From the NCBI RefSeq assembly GCF_038405225.1, contig NZ_CP151657.1:1860001-1924000 (forward strand): a DNA stretch of 64,000 bases, read 5' to 3'. This document shows, piece after piece, positions 1-9,498 of the stretch. Numbering within the stretch: position 1 is the first letter of the stretch; each line of letters opens with the position of its first letter. The stretch comes from Arthrobacter citreus (GTDB taxonomy: Bacteria > Actinomycetota > Actinomycetes > Actinomycetales > Micrococcaceae). The notes under the pieces were generated by a model. It saw only the letters and a list, made by a program, of their open reading frames with translations, was not told the origin of the DNA and made no database searches. Both the position numbers and the translations under genes were made by a program.

Positions 1-782
<782 letters not shown>

Positions 783-802
783 GTCCCGGCCTTCCGCCGT
801 GG

Positions 803-1165
803 TTACGCTTCCTCTGCGGCTTGGTCAATGGTTTCGTTCAGGCGCGTGCGCTCCTTGTTAATCCACTGGCCGTCCGTGTAGTTCCGAAGAAAGTCCTCGG
901 CGAACTCGACCGGATCCTCTCCCACAATGCCGCGGATCGGAGTTCCGTCAGCAGCTGCTCCCTCGAACAAATCGGCCAGATCCTCGACCATCTGCAGGAA
1001 GACATCACCCTTGGCGATCGTTCCGGCGTACGTAATGTAGCGCTCGAGGCCGTCAATCGCCGTGCGGTAGCCCTGAGGCAACTGCTCTTTGCGGGCTTTG
1101 TACTGCCGCCAGCGCTTTTTGTCTTCGCTCGAGCCGATAACCTGCTCGATCCATTTTGCGGTCAT
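803..1165 (-). CDS. DUF1048 family protein
   Basis: A 120-residue soluble protein with helical, charged sequence (WIEQVIGSSEDKKRWRQY near the N-terminus). It has the size and N-terminal pattern of DUF1048 proteins, which commonly sit between a PadR regulator and an ABC exporter in Gram-positives. The start at 1165 has a strong GGAGGAAGAAGGAA region upstream. It overlaps the padR stop by 4 nt (ATGA type), so the two are translationally coupled. No catalytic motif is visible and the molecular role is not known. Confidence 0.85.
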   Translation of the reverse strand: MTAKWIEQVIGSSEDKKRWRQYKARKEQLPQGYRTAIDGLERYITYAGTIAKGDVFLQMVEDLADLFEGAAADGTPIRGIVGEDPVEFAEDFLRNYTDGQWINKERTRLNETIDQAAEEA

Positions 1166-1518
1166 GGTGACGTTCCTTCTTCCTCCGTGTTTTCCGCCAG
1201 CCGGCGGAGCTCCCTGATCCGTCCAGCCAGGAAGTCCCAGGATCCCCAGAAATCTTCGAGGTATGCCCCGCCCGCGGCATTCAGCGAGTAAACCTTGCGG
1301 GGCGGCCCCTTTTCCGACGGGACCTTTTCCACGTCCACAAGGCCGCGCTTCTCGATCCGGACCAGCAGCGCGTACACGGTGCCCTCCACGATGTCCGAGA
1401 ACCCCTGGTCGCGCAGCCGGGCGGTGATTTCGTAGCCGTACGCCGGCTGGACGGCCAGCAGTGCAAGGACGATGCCCTCGAGCGTTCCCTTGAGCATCTC
1501 GGTCATTTGCTTACCCAT
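1162..1518 (-). CDS. PadR family transcriptional regulator
   Basis: A 118-residue protein with a PadR winged helix: MLKGTLEGIVLALLA, then YGYEITARLRDQGF, then EGTVYALLVRIEKRGLV and the wing with GPPRKVYSLNAAG. The C-terminal helix (EDFWGSWDFLAGRIREL) would dimerise. It is the first gene of the operon with the DUF1048 protein and the ABC ATPase, and most likely represses it through the inverted repeat just upstream. The start could also be the internal ATG at 1506 (MTEMLKG). Confidence 0.93.
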   Translation of the reverse strand: MGKQMTEMLKGTLEGIVLALLAVQPAYGYEITARLRDQGFSDIVEGTVYALLVRIEKRGLVDVEKVPSEKGPPRKVYSLNAAGGAYLEDFWGSWDFLAGRIRELRRLAENTEEEGTSP

Positions 1519-1537
1519 GAACCAACCCTGCTACTCG

Positions 1538-1567
1538 GTGTTACTTAGTACTAGTAGATAGTAACAC
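1538..1567. promoter_or_regulatory. Probable PadR operator (inverted repeat)
   Basis: GTGTTACT (1538-1545) and AGTAACAC (1560-1567) form a perfect 8-bp inverted repeat separated by 14 nt, with a second small palindrome TAGTACTA (1546-1553) inside. It lies 20 nt upstream of the padR start in an AT-rich patch. PadR proteins generally autoregulate through dyads of this kind, so assignment as its operator is inferred from position and symmetry. Confidence 0.65.
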
Positions 1568-1683
1568 TGAATAGCGGTGCGGCAAGAGCCCCTGGGAGTG
1601 GGCTGGACGGGCTTCCCTTCACGGAACCGGCGACCCGCCGGCAGGGCAGAGAGCAGCTGACAGGTCCCCTTACGGACGCTACT

Positions 1684-1998
1684 GTGATTCCCGCCGGCCA
1701 GCGGTGCAGCCAGGAGGTGCGTGCGTGGCTCAGTGAGAGGATCGGACCGGACTTCCATTTCGACGCCGCGATGCGGGAATTTTTCGCCGGAGCCGACGGC
1801 ACGCAAACCCTGTCGGGGGCAGTCGAACACTGGCACCGCACCCGGGATTCCATTCAGAAGGCCATTGGCAGCCAGTTCGAATACAACCGGTTTACCCGGG
1901 CCTGGCACACGGCCAATCCCCGGGGATCCAGGGATGACCTGCTGGCCGCGTGGCGCCTGTACCGCAGCCGTCCGGTTGACAAACGGGACCGGGCCTAA
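1684..1998 (+). CDS. DUF6434-type domain protein, probably N-terminally truncated
   Basis: From a GTG at 1684 the frame encodes 104 residues: RCSQEVRAWLSERIG, then FHFDAAMREFF, then WHRTRDSIQKAIGSQFEYNRF, ending near AAWRLYRSRP. This resembles the DUF6434 domain that usually follows an N-terminal SAP domain. The same frame is open upstream to the TAG at 1555-1557 without an ATG, GTG or TTG, and its translation (EQLTGPLTDATVIPAGQ) looks like a continuation of the family linker. The SAP half is absent, so this may be a decaying remnant that overlaps the promoter side of padR. Its stop overlaps the stop of the convergent SRPBCC gene. Family assignment is from memory. Confidence 0.55.
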   Translation: MIPAGQRCSQEVRAWLSERIGPDFHFDAAMREFFAGADGTQTLSGAVEHWHRTRDSIQKAIGSQFEYNRFTRAWHTANPRGSRDDLLAAWRLYRSRPVDKRDRA

Positions 1999-2774
1999 AA
2001 AAGCTTCGTATGCTCCCGGACCAGCTCGGCATGCTCCGGAGCAATCTGCGGCCCTGCCGGCCCCAACAGCATGACCAGCGGTTCGAACCACTTCAGCACG
2101 CACAGGGAATTCAGCCGTCCGAAGGCGAAAAGATCCTCGGAGGACAGCGGTTCGCCTTTAATCAGTCGTGTCAGTGCCTCCCCCGAATCGGAGCCCTGGA
2201 TGGTCAGGTCCAAATCGCCGGCGGCCGTTATGGCGTCCCACTCCCGCAGCGGTTCACCGGGGCGGTGGTTGGACGTTTCGCCGTGAAATCCTTCGCCCGC
2301 ATCATGTTCCGGGGAAGCCAGCAGCTCGTCCAGCCGGTCGTACAGTTCCCCCGCCATATCCGGTTCAGCACCGCCGGCATCATGGTCCTCGACGGAGGCG
2401 AAGGCTGAAAGGACCTCCAGCCGACTGCGTCCCTCGGCGATGTCGGTGAACTTGAGGACCTCCAGACGTGGGCGGCCGGGGTGGTCCCCGGATTCAACCG
2501 TCCGCACAATCCGCGCGGCATGGCCAGGGCCGGGCGAGTGGGTGACCTCGTGGAATGATCCGAACAGCTCCACTTCCCGGCCCTGCCATGCGATCGAATA
2601 ATTCCAGATCCCGCCGGTGCGTGGCACAAAATCACGGATCCGCAGCTCGCTCCCCCGCGGCCCCACCCACCGGCTCAGCAGCCGGGAGTTGATGTGGGCG
2701 CCGAAGACGCTGGCGGCAGGCGCGTCAAATTCCCGGCTCAGCGCCTGGTTCCGGCCTCCCGCTGGATCAGTCAC
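1995..2774 (-). CDS. SRPBCC/AHSA1-like domain protein
   Basis: A 259-residue protein. The N-terminal half (LSREFDAPAASVFGAHINS, RWVGPRG, then a Y-S-I-A strand and FGSFHEV) has the START/AHSA1 helix-grip pattern used to bind small hydrophobic ligands. The C-terminal ~110 residues are acidic and match nothing I recognise. GTG start at 2774 is set by AAAGGAG 6 nt upstream. It converges on the DUF6434 remnant and follows the DUF2510 gene by 21 nt, so it may be cotranscribed with it. Ligand and role unknown. Confidence 0.75.
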   Translation of the reverse strand: MTDPAGGRNQALSREFDAPAASVFGAHINSRLLSRWVGPRGSELRIRDFVPRTGGIWNYSIAWQGREVELFGSFHEVTHSPGPGHAARIVRTVESGDHPGRPRLEVLKFTDIAEGRSRLEVLSAFASVEDHDAGGAEPDMAGELYDRLDELLASPEHDAGEGFHGETSNHRPGEPLREWDAITAAGDLDLTIQGSDSGEALTRLIKGEPLSSEDLFAFGRLNSLCVLKWFEPLVMLLGPAGPQIAPEHAELVREHTKLF

Positions 2775-2795
2775 GGTGCGCTCCTTTCCTGGAGG

Positions 2796-3512
2796 CTAGT
2801 AAGAGTACGGATCGGAGAAAATGAGGGCCAGGATCAGGACCGACAGCAGCGTAAAGATGACACCCAGGATCAGGCCGATGATGCCGAACACCTTGTAGAC
2901 GGGAGCACGGTCGCTCTGGTTTGACAGCCCGATGGCTGAGAAGGCGCCGGCGGCAAGGGAAATCACCGAGCCAACGATCGGGATAAAGAACATGAAGAAG
3001 GAGACGATCCCCAGGATGAACCCGGTCAGGGCCAGCGGGTTGGAGCGCAGGGGCTTTTGTCCGTATCCGGGATAGCCCTGGTATCCGGGGTAGCCCGGAT
3101 AAGCCGCAGGCTGCCCCGCATACCCCTGCGGGTAGCCCTGGTACCCCTGATGCTCCGGGTAGTCCTGCTGCCCGTCTGCAGCGGCCGCTACGGCGTAGCT
3201 TTGCGGCTGGGCCGGAGGCTGGAATGTCGGGTACGCCTGTTGCTGGCCTCCCGGGTAGCCCTGGTTGCCGGGATAGGACGGAAGATCTTGGGCTGCGCCG
3301 CCGGCGTCGCCAAACGCCGGAGCCTGCGGGACCGCTGCAGTTTCCGGGCCCGGCTGATTCTCTGACGGATCCCCGGCTGTCGGCGCACCGGAGCCGGAAG
3401 GCTCAGCCGGAGCCAGCGGCATGGTGTGCATGCTCCAGTTCTGGCCGTCCCACCATTTCTGTTGGTCCGGGTTCGTTGGATCCTGGTACCAGCCTGGCAA
3501 TGGCGAGCTCAT
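2796..3512 (-). CDS. DUF2510/DUF4190 domain membrane protein
   Basis: I take the ATG at 3512 (MSSPLPGWYQDP), preceded by AGGAGA, rather than the ATG 42 nt upstream at 3554. That gives 238 residues. The N-terminus is a DUF2510 module (PGWYQDPTN...WWDGQNW). A long low-complexity Gly/Tyr/Pro/Gln region with repeated YPGYPGYQGY follows, then two hydrophobic segments (TGFILGIVSFFMFFIPIVG... and VFGIIGLILGVIFTLLSVLILAL) of a DUF4190-like domain. This is a common actinobacterial membrane architecture without an assigned function. The Tyr-rich tract is expected to be disordered. Confidence 0.85.
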   Translation of the reverse strand: MSSPLPGWYQDPTNPDQQKWWDGQNWSMHTMPLAPAEPSGSGAPTAGDPSENQPGPETAAVPQAPAFGDAGGAAQDLPSYPGNQGYPGGQQQAYPTFQPPAQPQSYAVAAAADGQQDYPEHQGYQGYPQGYAGQPAAYPGYPGYQGYPGYGQKPLRSNPLALTGFILGIVSFFMFFIPIVGSVISLAAGAFSAIGLSNQSDRAPVYKVFGIIGLILGVIFTLLSVLILALIFSDPYSY

Positions 3513-3625
3513 GTGGTGTTCTCCTGGGATGGCCGGCGGAGCCGGGGGCGTCATGGGTTGTAGTCCATACGGTAGCCGATCCGGGCCGGAATGCGCTCAG
3601 CGGCGGACACCAAGCCGCGTGCAGG

Positions 3626-3799
3626 TCAGGGCACGATCTGCGTGCTCACCGATGTGTCGGGCTGGGAATTGTTGAGCATGTTGATCTCAACGGCTGAGAC
3701 GCCTCCGGCCACGAGGGCGCAGCCGGCAATGATTGCGGCGATCTGGGCTTTGGTGGACCGTTGGGTGCGTTGTCGTGTTTTTGCGGCATGATTGAGCAT
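3626..3799 (-). CDS. Small putative membrane or exported protein, hypothetical
   Basis: From ATG at 3799 (or 3811) a 57-61 residue frame has a basic N-terminus (AKTRQRTQRSTKAQ), a single hydrophobic stretch (IAAIIAGCALVAGGVSAV) and a polar tail ending in STQIVP. This is a credible single-span or signal-anchor protein, with overlapping shadow frames on both strands. A modest AGG lies upstream of 3799. No family is recognised. It is kept as a possible gene because the topology signal is clean. Confidence 0.4.
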   Translation of the reverse strand: MLNHAAKTRQRTQRSTKAQIAAIIAGCALVAGGVSAVEINMLNNSQPDTSVSTQIVP

Positions 3800-4037
3800 G
3801 GATACCTCCATTGGGTTGCTGATAGTGTCCGGCGCGGCGCAGTGCCGTCTGAACCGGAGGGAATGGGGAGTTCAGGACGGCGCAGGGGGCGCATCCACTC
3901 CGGGGCAGTGTCTGGCGTGCGGCTTATTTGCGCCGCTTCACCAACAGATAGCTGCCCACCATTAAGTCTAGGAGGCCCCTTTCCAGCAATTCAACGTGGG
4001 TCTCATCACCCTCCGGGCGGCTCCGCAGGCCTTAACG

Positions 4038-4076
4038 ACGACGGCGGCCGCCCCCGAAGGGAACGGCCGCCGTCGT
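4038..4076 (-). terminator. Terminator of the amino-acid ABC operon
   Basis: A 13-bp perfect GC-rich stem (4038-4050 with 4064-4076) and a 13-nt loop lie 33 nt beyond the stop of the ATPase gene. No strong T-run follows. The rest of the 3800-4108 gap holds no coding sequence or other signal that I can support. Confidence 0.7.
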
Positions 4077-4108
4077 GGCGCCAGAGGTGCAGCGTGAGGT
4101 AATCCGGG

Positions 4109-4837
4109 CTAAAGCACCTTCGCCAGGAAATCCTGCAGGCGCGGCTGCGCGGGCCGGGAGAACAGTTCCTCCGGAACGCCTTCCTCGACGATGTGCCCGT
4201 CGGCCATGAAGATCACGCGGTCAGCCACTTCACGGGCGAAGCCCATCTCATGGGTCACCACCACCATGGTCATGCCGGCCTTGGCGAGGTCGCGGATAAC
4301 TTGGAGCACTTCGCCCACCATTTCGGGGTCCAGTGCTGATGTGGCTTCGTCGAAGAGCATGATGTCCGGAGCCATCGCCAGCGCACGGGCAATCGCGACG
4401 CGCTGCTTCTGGCCGCCCGACAGCTGTGCGGGGCGGGCATCGGCCTTGTCCGCCAGGCCCACCTGGTCCAGGAGCCGCAGGGCGTTGGCGCGGACCTCGG
4501 CCTTGGAGCCCTTTTTCAGTTCCAGCGGAGCGAGCATGACGTTCTGCAGCACGCTCATGTGCGGGAAGAGGTTGAAGTGCTGGAAGACCATGCCGATGTT
4601 CTGGCGCACCTTGTTCAGGTCCACCTTCGGATCGGTCAGGCTGTAGCCGTTGACCTCCACCTCGCCCGCCGTGATGTCTTCGAGCTTGTTCAGGCAGCGC
4701 AGGAACGTGGACTTGCCGGAGCCGGAGGGGCCGATGACGCACACGACTTCGCCCTCGGCGACGGTGACGTCCAGGCCCTTGAGGACCTCGTTGGTGCCGT
4801 AGGACTTACGCAGTCCGCGGGTTTCGATTTTGCTCAC
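4109..4837 (-). CDS. Polar amino-acid ABC transporter ATP-binding protein (GlnQ/HisP type)
   Basis: A 242-residue importer ATPase of usual family length. Walker A is GPSGSGKST, the Q-loop is in [13 protein letters not shown], the signature is [15 protein letters not shown], Walker B is [13 protein letters not shown], and the H-loop is [16 protein letters not shown]. '[13 protein letters not shown]' is typical of polar amino-acid uptake systems. It overlaps the upstream fused binding-protein/permease gene by 4 nt, so both are made together. The substrate (glutamine, glutamate or another polar amino acid) cannot be fixed from sequence. Confidence 0.95.
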   Translation of the reverse strand: MSKIETRGLRKSYGTNEVLKGLDVTVAEGEVVCVIGPSGSGKSTFLRCLNKLEDITAGEVEVNGYSLTDPKVDLNKVRQNIGMVFQHFNLFPHMSVLQNVMLAPLELKKGSKAEVRANALRLLDQVGLADKADARPAQLSGGQKQRVAIARALAMAPDIMLFDEATSALDPEMVGEVLQVIRDLAKAGMTMVVVTHEMGFAREVADRVIFMADGHIVEEGVPEELFSRPAQPRLQDFLAKVL

Positions 4838-6303
4838 TTGTTGAACCTCTTATCCAGGACGTCCGCCAGCTTGGTCAGCAGCGTGATGACGATGAAGTAC
4901 AGGGCCGCAACGATCAGCAGCACCTCGGCGGTGCGGAAGTTCACGGCGTAGATCTGCTGTGCCTGGTAGGTGAGCTCGGCGAAGCCGATCACGGCCAGCA
5001 GCGATGTGTCCTTCAGGGTAATGACGAACTGGTTGATGAATGACGGCGTCATGATCTTCACTGCCTGCGGAATGATGACCTTCTGCATGGTCTTGCCGTA
5101 GCCCAAACCGAGGCTGCGCGATGCTTCCATCTGGCCCGGGTCCACGGACTGGATGCCGCCGCGGACAATCTCAGTCATGTAGGCGCCGGCGTTCAGCGAC
5201 AGGGTCAGGACGCCTGCGGTGAGCACGTCAACCGGCTGGCCGATCAGCTGCGGCAGGCCGAAGTAGAAGAAGAACGCCTGCACCAGGACGGGGGTGCCGC
5301 GGAAGATGGCCACGTACGTGGTGGCGATGCCGCGCAGGATGACGTTGCTGCCCACCTTGAAGAAGCCGAAGAGAACACCCAGCACCAGGGCGAAGACCAG
5401 CGACAGTGCGGTGGCCAGCAGGGTCAGGCCCATGCCCTTGGCGAACGCCGGGGCGTTCTCGGTCAGCAGCGACCAGAAACTGGAATCCTTGGCTCCGGCT
5501 TCGAGATAGCGGTCCAGGATCTCGTCGTACTCGCCGCTGGCCTTCAGCTCGGCCAGGCCGGCATTGAAGGCTTCCAGGAGCTCGGGGTTGGTGCCCTTGT
5601 TGACGGCGAAGCCGTAGGAGGAACCGGCTTCCTTCTCCGTGACGGTCTTGAGCCCGTTGCCGGATGCCACGCCGTAGGCGAGCACCGGGTAGTCATCGAA
5701 GACTGCCACGGAGCCGCCGGACTTCACGTCGTCGTACATCTGCGCCGACTGGGCGAAGGCAACTACGGTGAAGCCGTACTGGTCCTTGATGGAGTCCGCG
5801 AAGGTCTGGCCCTCGGTGCCGGTCTTGACCGCCACGCGTTTGCCGGCCAGGTCCTCATAACCGGAGACGTCGTTGTTGGTCTCGGCGACAGCCATCTGGA
5901 TGCCGGACTCAAAGTACGGGTCCGAGAAGTCGAAGACCTTTTGGCGTTCCTCGGTGATGGACATGCCGGCGATGACGCCGTCCACCTGGTTGGACTGCAG
6001 CGACTGCAGTGCCGCATCAAAGCCGAGGGAGCGGATGTCTACGCTGAAGCCCTCCTCCTCGGCGATGGCGTTGATCAAGTCCATGTCTATGCCCACGAGC
6101 TCGCCGTCCTGGCGGAACTCGAAGGGTGCGAAGGTGGTGTCAGTGCCGACGGCGAAGCTTTTGCCCTCGACGGCGCTGGTGGTGTCTGCCGCGAAGGCCC
6201 CGGTTGCGGGGACGCCAAGGAGCAGTGCGAGGGCCGCGGTCACCGCGACGAAGGGCGCGGCGAACCTAGCCCGGCCCCGGAGGGCCCGTTTGCCAGTGTG
6301 CAA
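4834..6303 (-). CDS. Fused amino-acid ABC transporter substrate-binding protein/permease
   Basis: One chain of about 489 residues carries an export signal ([20 protein letters not shown], then a cleavage region near AFAAD), a family 3 solute-binding domain ([17 protein letters not shown] through LDRYLEAG) and a HisM/GlnP-type permease with several membrane spans. The permease EAA loop reads [17 protein letters not shown] prefer the TTG at 6303 ([10 protein letters not shown]), with AGGAG 11 nt upstream, over the ATG at 6360, which has no ribosome site and would prepend 19 residues ahead of the signal peptide. The binding domain is tethered to the membrane instead of diffusing freely. Confidence 0.88.
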   Translation of the reverse strand: MHTGKRALRGRARFAAPFVAVTAALALLLGVPATGAFAADTTSAVEGKSFAVGTDTTFAPFEFRQDGELVGIDMDLINAIAEEEGFSVDIRSLGFDAALQSLQSNQVDGVIAGMSITEERQKVFDFSDPYFESGIQMAVAETNNDVSGYEDLAGKRVAVKTGTEGQTFADSIKDQYGFTVVAFAQSAQMYDDVKSGGSVAVFDDYPVLAYGVASGNGLKTVTEKEAGSSYGFAVNKGTNPELLEAFNAGLAELKASGEYDEILDRYLEAGAKDSSFWSLLTENAPAFAKGMGLTLLATALSLVFALVLGVLFGFFKVGSNVILRGIATTYVAIFRGTPVLVQAFFFYFGLPQLIGQPVDVLTAGVLTLSLNAGAYMTEIVRGGIQSVDPGQMEASRSLGLGYGKTMQKVIIPQAVKIMTPSFINQFVITLKDTSLLAVIGFAELTYQAQQIYAVNFRTAEVLLIVAALYFIVITLLTKLADVLDKRFNK

Positions 6304-6414
6304 GGTGAAAACGTCTCCTAGATGTTCCGGAACGGCACAGAAATGCCGATAATGCCTCATAGAGCCTACCGAGCACGGAGCGCAGGAACTAACCGGGAGG
6401 CTCCCGGTCCGGGA

Positions 6415-9400
6415 TCAGGAGTCGTTGTAGCCGTAGAACCAGCCCTCGAAAACGGCGCGGGACCGGCGGGTGATCCGCAGGTAATCCTCTTCCAAAACGC
6501 CGCCCTGGCCCGGTCCGTAACCGCACCAGCGGGCCACCGCCTCCAGCTCGCGGCGTGAGGAAGGTAACACGTCAGGGTTCCGTCCGCCACGGATGACATT
6601 GGCGCACCGGATCCGGCTGGCCAGCAGCCATGCTTCCCGCAGGATGGCCGCATCAGCAGCCGGCAGCAGCCCCGCGTCAGTGATCGCATCCAGCGCCGGA
6701 AGGGTTGCGGTGGTCCGCAGCGCCGGGTGGGTGCCGGCATGCTCGAGCTGCAGCAGCTGCACCAGCCATTCGACGTCGCTGAGGGCGCCGCGGCCCAGCT
6801 TGAGCTGCCGCGAGGAATCGGCTCCGCGGGGCAGCCGCTCGTTCTCCACCCGCGCCTTGATCCGGCGGATCTCGCGGATGTCCTGTTCGCTGACTTCGGC
6901 TGAATAGCGGATCGGATCGATCAGGTCCACGAAGTCTTCCGCCAGCTCGTCGCTGCCCGCCATCGGGCGGGCTCGCAGCAGCGCCTGTGCCTCCCAGATC
7001 AGCGACCAGCGGCTGTAGTACTCGCGGTAGGAGCCCAGACTGCGGACCAGCGGACCGTTGCGCCCTTCCGGGCGCAGTCCGGCGTCCAGGACCAGCACCT
7101 TTTCGGCCAGGATCGCCGGAGTGCAGGGCTGCTGCAGCAGCGCGGAGAGCTGACCGACAATCCGTTCGGCCTGGGATTGGGCGGCACCGGGGTCGGCTCC
7201 GGGCAGGGCACGGTGGACGTACAGCACGTCGGCGTCGGAGCCGTAACCGATTTCCCGTCCCCCCTGCCGGCCCATGGCGACCACCAGCATGTCGGTGAGT
7301 TTGTCCTCACCGGACAACACGTCGGCCTCCGCCACGTGCAGCGCGCCCAGCACTGCGGCGCGGTCCGCGTCGGCGAGCGCCCGGCCCACTTCCTCCTGGG
7401 TCAGCAGCCCGGCACTGTCCGCCAGGGCGATCCGCAGCATTTCGCGGCGCCGGATCAGGCGGATCAGGCGCATGGCCTCCCGGGGATTGGGGTGGCGGGA
7501 CATTTTGGACCGGATTTCCTGCCACTGGGCCTCGAAGGACATCGGCACCAGGTCCTTGTCCGTGTCCAGCCATGCCGTGGCTTCCGGGGAAACCTCCAGC
7601 AGGTCGGTAATGAACCGGCTGGAGGACAGGATTGAGCACAGCCGCTCCCCCGCGGCCGAGGAATCCCGCAGCATGCCCAGGTACCAGTGGGTTTCCCCCA
7701 GGGACTCGCTCAGCCGGCGGAAACCCAGCAACCCGGCGTCGGGGTCCACGCCGTCGGCCAGCCATCCCAGCAGCACCGGCAGCAGCTGGCGCTGCAGGGC
7801 GGCGCGGCGGCTGATTCCGGCGGTCAGGGCCTCAATGTGCCGCATGGCCCCCTGGGGATCCACATATCCCAGCGCGGCGAGCCGTGCCTGCGCTGCCGCC
7901 GGTGAGAGCTTGACTTCGTCGACGCTGAGGTTTGAGGCGGTGTTCAGCAGTGGACGGTAGAAAATGCTCTCGTGCAGCCGGCGGACCAGGCGCTTGGTGC
8001 GCTGCCAGGTGTCGGTGAGCCGCTCGGCGGTGGGGCGGCCGACGGCGAGTGCACCGCTGGCTGCCTTGGCCAGGGCACGCAGGGCCGGTTCGGTGTCCGG
8101 CATCAGGTGGGTGCGCCGCATGTGCACCAGCTGGATGCGGTGTTCCAGGACGCGGAGGTAGCGGTAGGCCGCGTCGAGGTCCACGGCGTCGGTGCGTCCG
8201 ATGTAGCCGCCCTCGCTGAGGGCGGCAATGGCTGACGTCGTGGAGCGCACCCGCAGGGTTTCATCGGTCCGCCCGTGCACCAGCTGCAGCAGCTGCACGG
8301 TGAATTCCACGTCGCGCAGGCCCCCGCTGCCCAGTTTCAGCTGCCGGGCCTCCTCCGAGGCGGGAATGTTGTCGGTGACCCGGCGGCGCATGGCCTGGAC
8401 CGACTCCACAAAACCCTCGCGTTCGGTGCTGGACCAGATCAGCGGAGCCACAGCTTCCTCGTAGCGCCGGCCGAGGTCCGGATCCCCGGCCGCGGCCCGC
8501 GCTTTGAGCAGTGCCTGGAACTCCCAGGTGTGGGCCCACCGGGTGTAATAGCTCAGGTGTGAGTCGAGGGTGCGGACCAGTGGACCGTCCTTGCCCTCGG
8601 GACGCAGGTTTGTGTCCACTTCCCAGAGGCCGGGTTCGGGGGCAGAGGCGTTGATGGCCCGGGAGATGCCGGCGGCAAGAGCCGTGCCGATCTTCCCGGC
8701 AAGGGCATCGTCCAGCCCGCTGGAGTCCATCACGTAGATGACGTCGACGTCGGAAATGTAGTTCAGTTCCCGTGCTCCGCACTTGCCCATGGCAATCACG
8801 GCCAGCCGCACCCGGGAGATGTCTTCGGCCGGGTAGCTCGCCGCGAGTTCCGCGCGGCTTACCGCCAGCGCGGCTTCCAGGGCGGCACCGGCCAGATCCG
8901 CGAGCTCGCGGCCGACGGCGGGAAGCACGTCGGTGGGCGATGCGGCTCCCAGGTCACGGACGGCCAGGTCGAGCAGGTGCCTGCGGTAGCGGGCACGCAG
9001 CGCCACGTAGGCTTCGGTGCCGGTGAGCCCGGCCACGGGGGCGTCGCCGGTGCCGGCCTTGACTGATTCCAGCAGCGAAGCGCGCAGGGTATCGGCGGCA
9101 ACTTCCGCCGGTTCCGCGCGCAGCGGCGCCCGCAGGCTCTCGGCGGCTTCCGGATGGCGCATCAGGAACTCGGCCAGCGCCTCGGAAGCGCCGAGCAGCC
9201 GGAACAGGGCCTCGCTTTCCTCTTCGCCGCCCTCGACCAGTTCGCGCAGCTCAGGCACCCGGTCCAGCAGGCGGACCAGCGACTGCAGGGCAAGGTCCGG
9301 GTCCGCGGCCTGCAGGAACCCGGTAAACAGCGCCGTTTCGTCCAGCCCGTCAAGCTCCGGGGCCTGGAGGAAACGGCTGCTTTTTTCCAGGTCCGTGAAA

Positions 9401-9432
9401 CCTGCGGCAATTAGCCGGCGGGTGAGACTCAT
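6415..9432 (-). CDS. glnE: Bifunctional glutamine synthetase adenylyltransferase/deadenylase
   Basis: A 1005-residue protein, normal for actinobacterial GlnE. It has two nucleotidyltransferase halves with the paired signatures YISDVDVIYV (N-terminal, deadenylylating) and YGSDADVLYV (C-terminal, adenylylating). Each is followed by an R-PEG(K/R)-GPLVR motif and by LKLG-GG-LRDVEFTVQLLQL or LKLGRGALSDVEWLVQLLQL. ATG at 9432 has GGAGG 7 nt upstream; an ATG 27 nt further up lacks one. It lies 66 nt after glnA2 on the same strand and is probably cotranscribed. It attaches or removes AMP on the main glutamine synthetase according to nitrogen status. Confidence 0.97.
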   Translation of the reverse strand: MSLTRRLIAAGFTDLEKSSRFLQAPELDGLDETALFTGFLQAADPDLALQSLVRLLDRVPELRELVEGGEEESEALFRLLGASEALAEFLMRHPEAAESLRAPLRAEPAEVAADTLRASLLESVKAGTGDAPVAGLTGTEAYVALRARYRRHLLDLAVRDLGAASPTDVLPAVGRELADLAGAALEAALAVSRAELAASYPAEDISRVRLAVIAMGKCGARELNYISDVDVIYVMDSSGLDDALAGKIGTALAAGISRAINASAPEPGLWEVDTNLRPEGKDGPLVRTLDSHLSYYTRWAHTWEFQALLKARAAAGDPDLGRRYEEAVAPLIWSSTEREGFVESVQAMRRRVTDNIPASEEARQLKLGSGGLRDVEFTVQLLQLVHGRTDETLRVRSTTSAIAALSEGGYIGRTDAVDLDAAYRYLRVLEHRIQLVHMRRTHLMPDTEPALRALAKAASGALAVGRPTAERLTDTWQRTKRLVRRLHESIFYRPLLNTASNLSVDEVKLSPAAAQARLAALGYVDPQGAMRHIEALTAGISRRAALQRQLLPVLLGWLADGVDPDAGLLGFRRLSESLGETHWYLGMLRDSSAAGERLCSILSSSRFITDLLEVSPEATAWLDTDKDLVPMSFEAQWQEIRSKMSRHPNPREAMRLIRLIRRREMLRIALADSAGLLTQEEVGRALADADRAAVLGALHVAEADVLSGEDKLTDMLVVAMGRQGGREIGYGSDADVLYVHRALPGADPGAAQSQAERIVGQLSALLQQPCTPAILAEKVLVLDAGLRPEGRNGPLVRSLGSYREYYSRWSLIWEAQALLRARPMAGSDELAEDFVDLIDPIRYSAEVSEQDIREIRRIKARVENERLPRGADSSRQLKLGRGALSDVEWLVQLLQLEHAGTHPALRTTATLPALDAITDAGLLPAADAAILREAWLLASRIRCANVIRGGRNPDVLPSSRRELEAVARWCGYGPGQGGVLEEDYLRITRRSRAVFEGWFYGYNDS

Positions 9433-9498
9433 CGGAGGTCCTCCATATCGCTCATCCAAACCATCCAGGCCAACGTGCCGGCACGGGCCGGCAGGGGG

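Noticed and set aside
1531-2103. 190-residue minus-strand frame upstream of padR
   Set aside because: It is antisense to the DUF6434 frame, shows no domain, and would run into the PadR operator.
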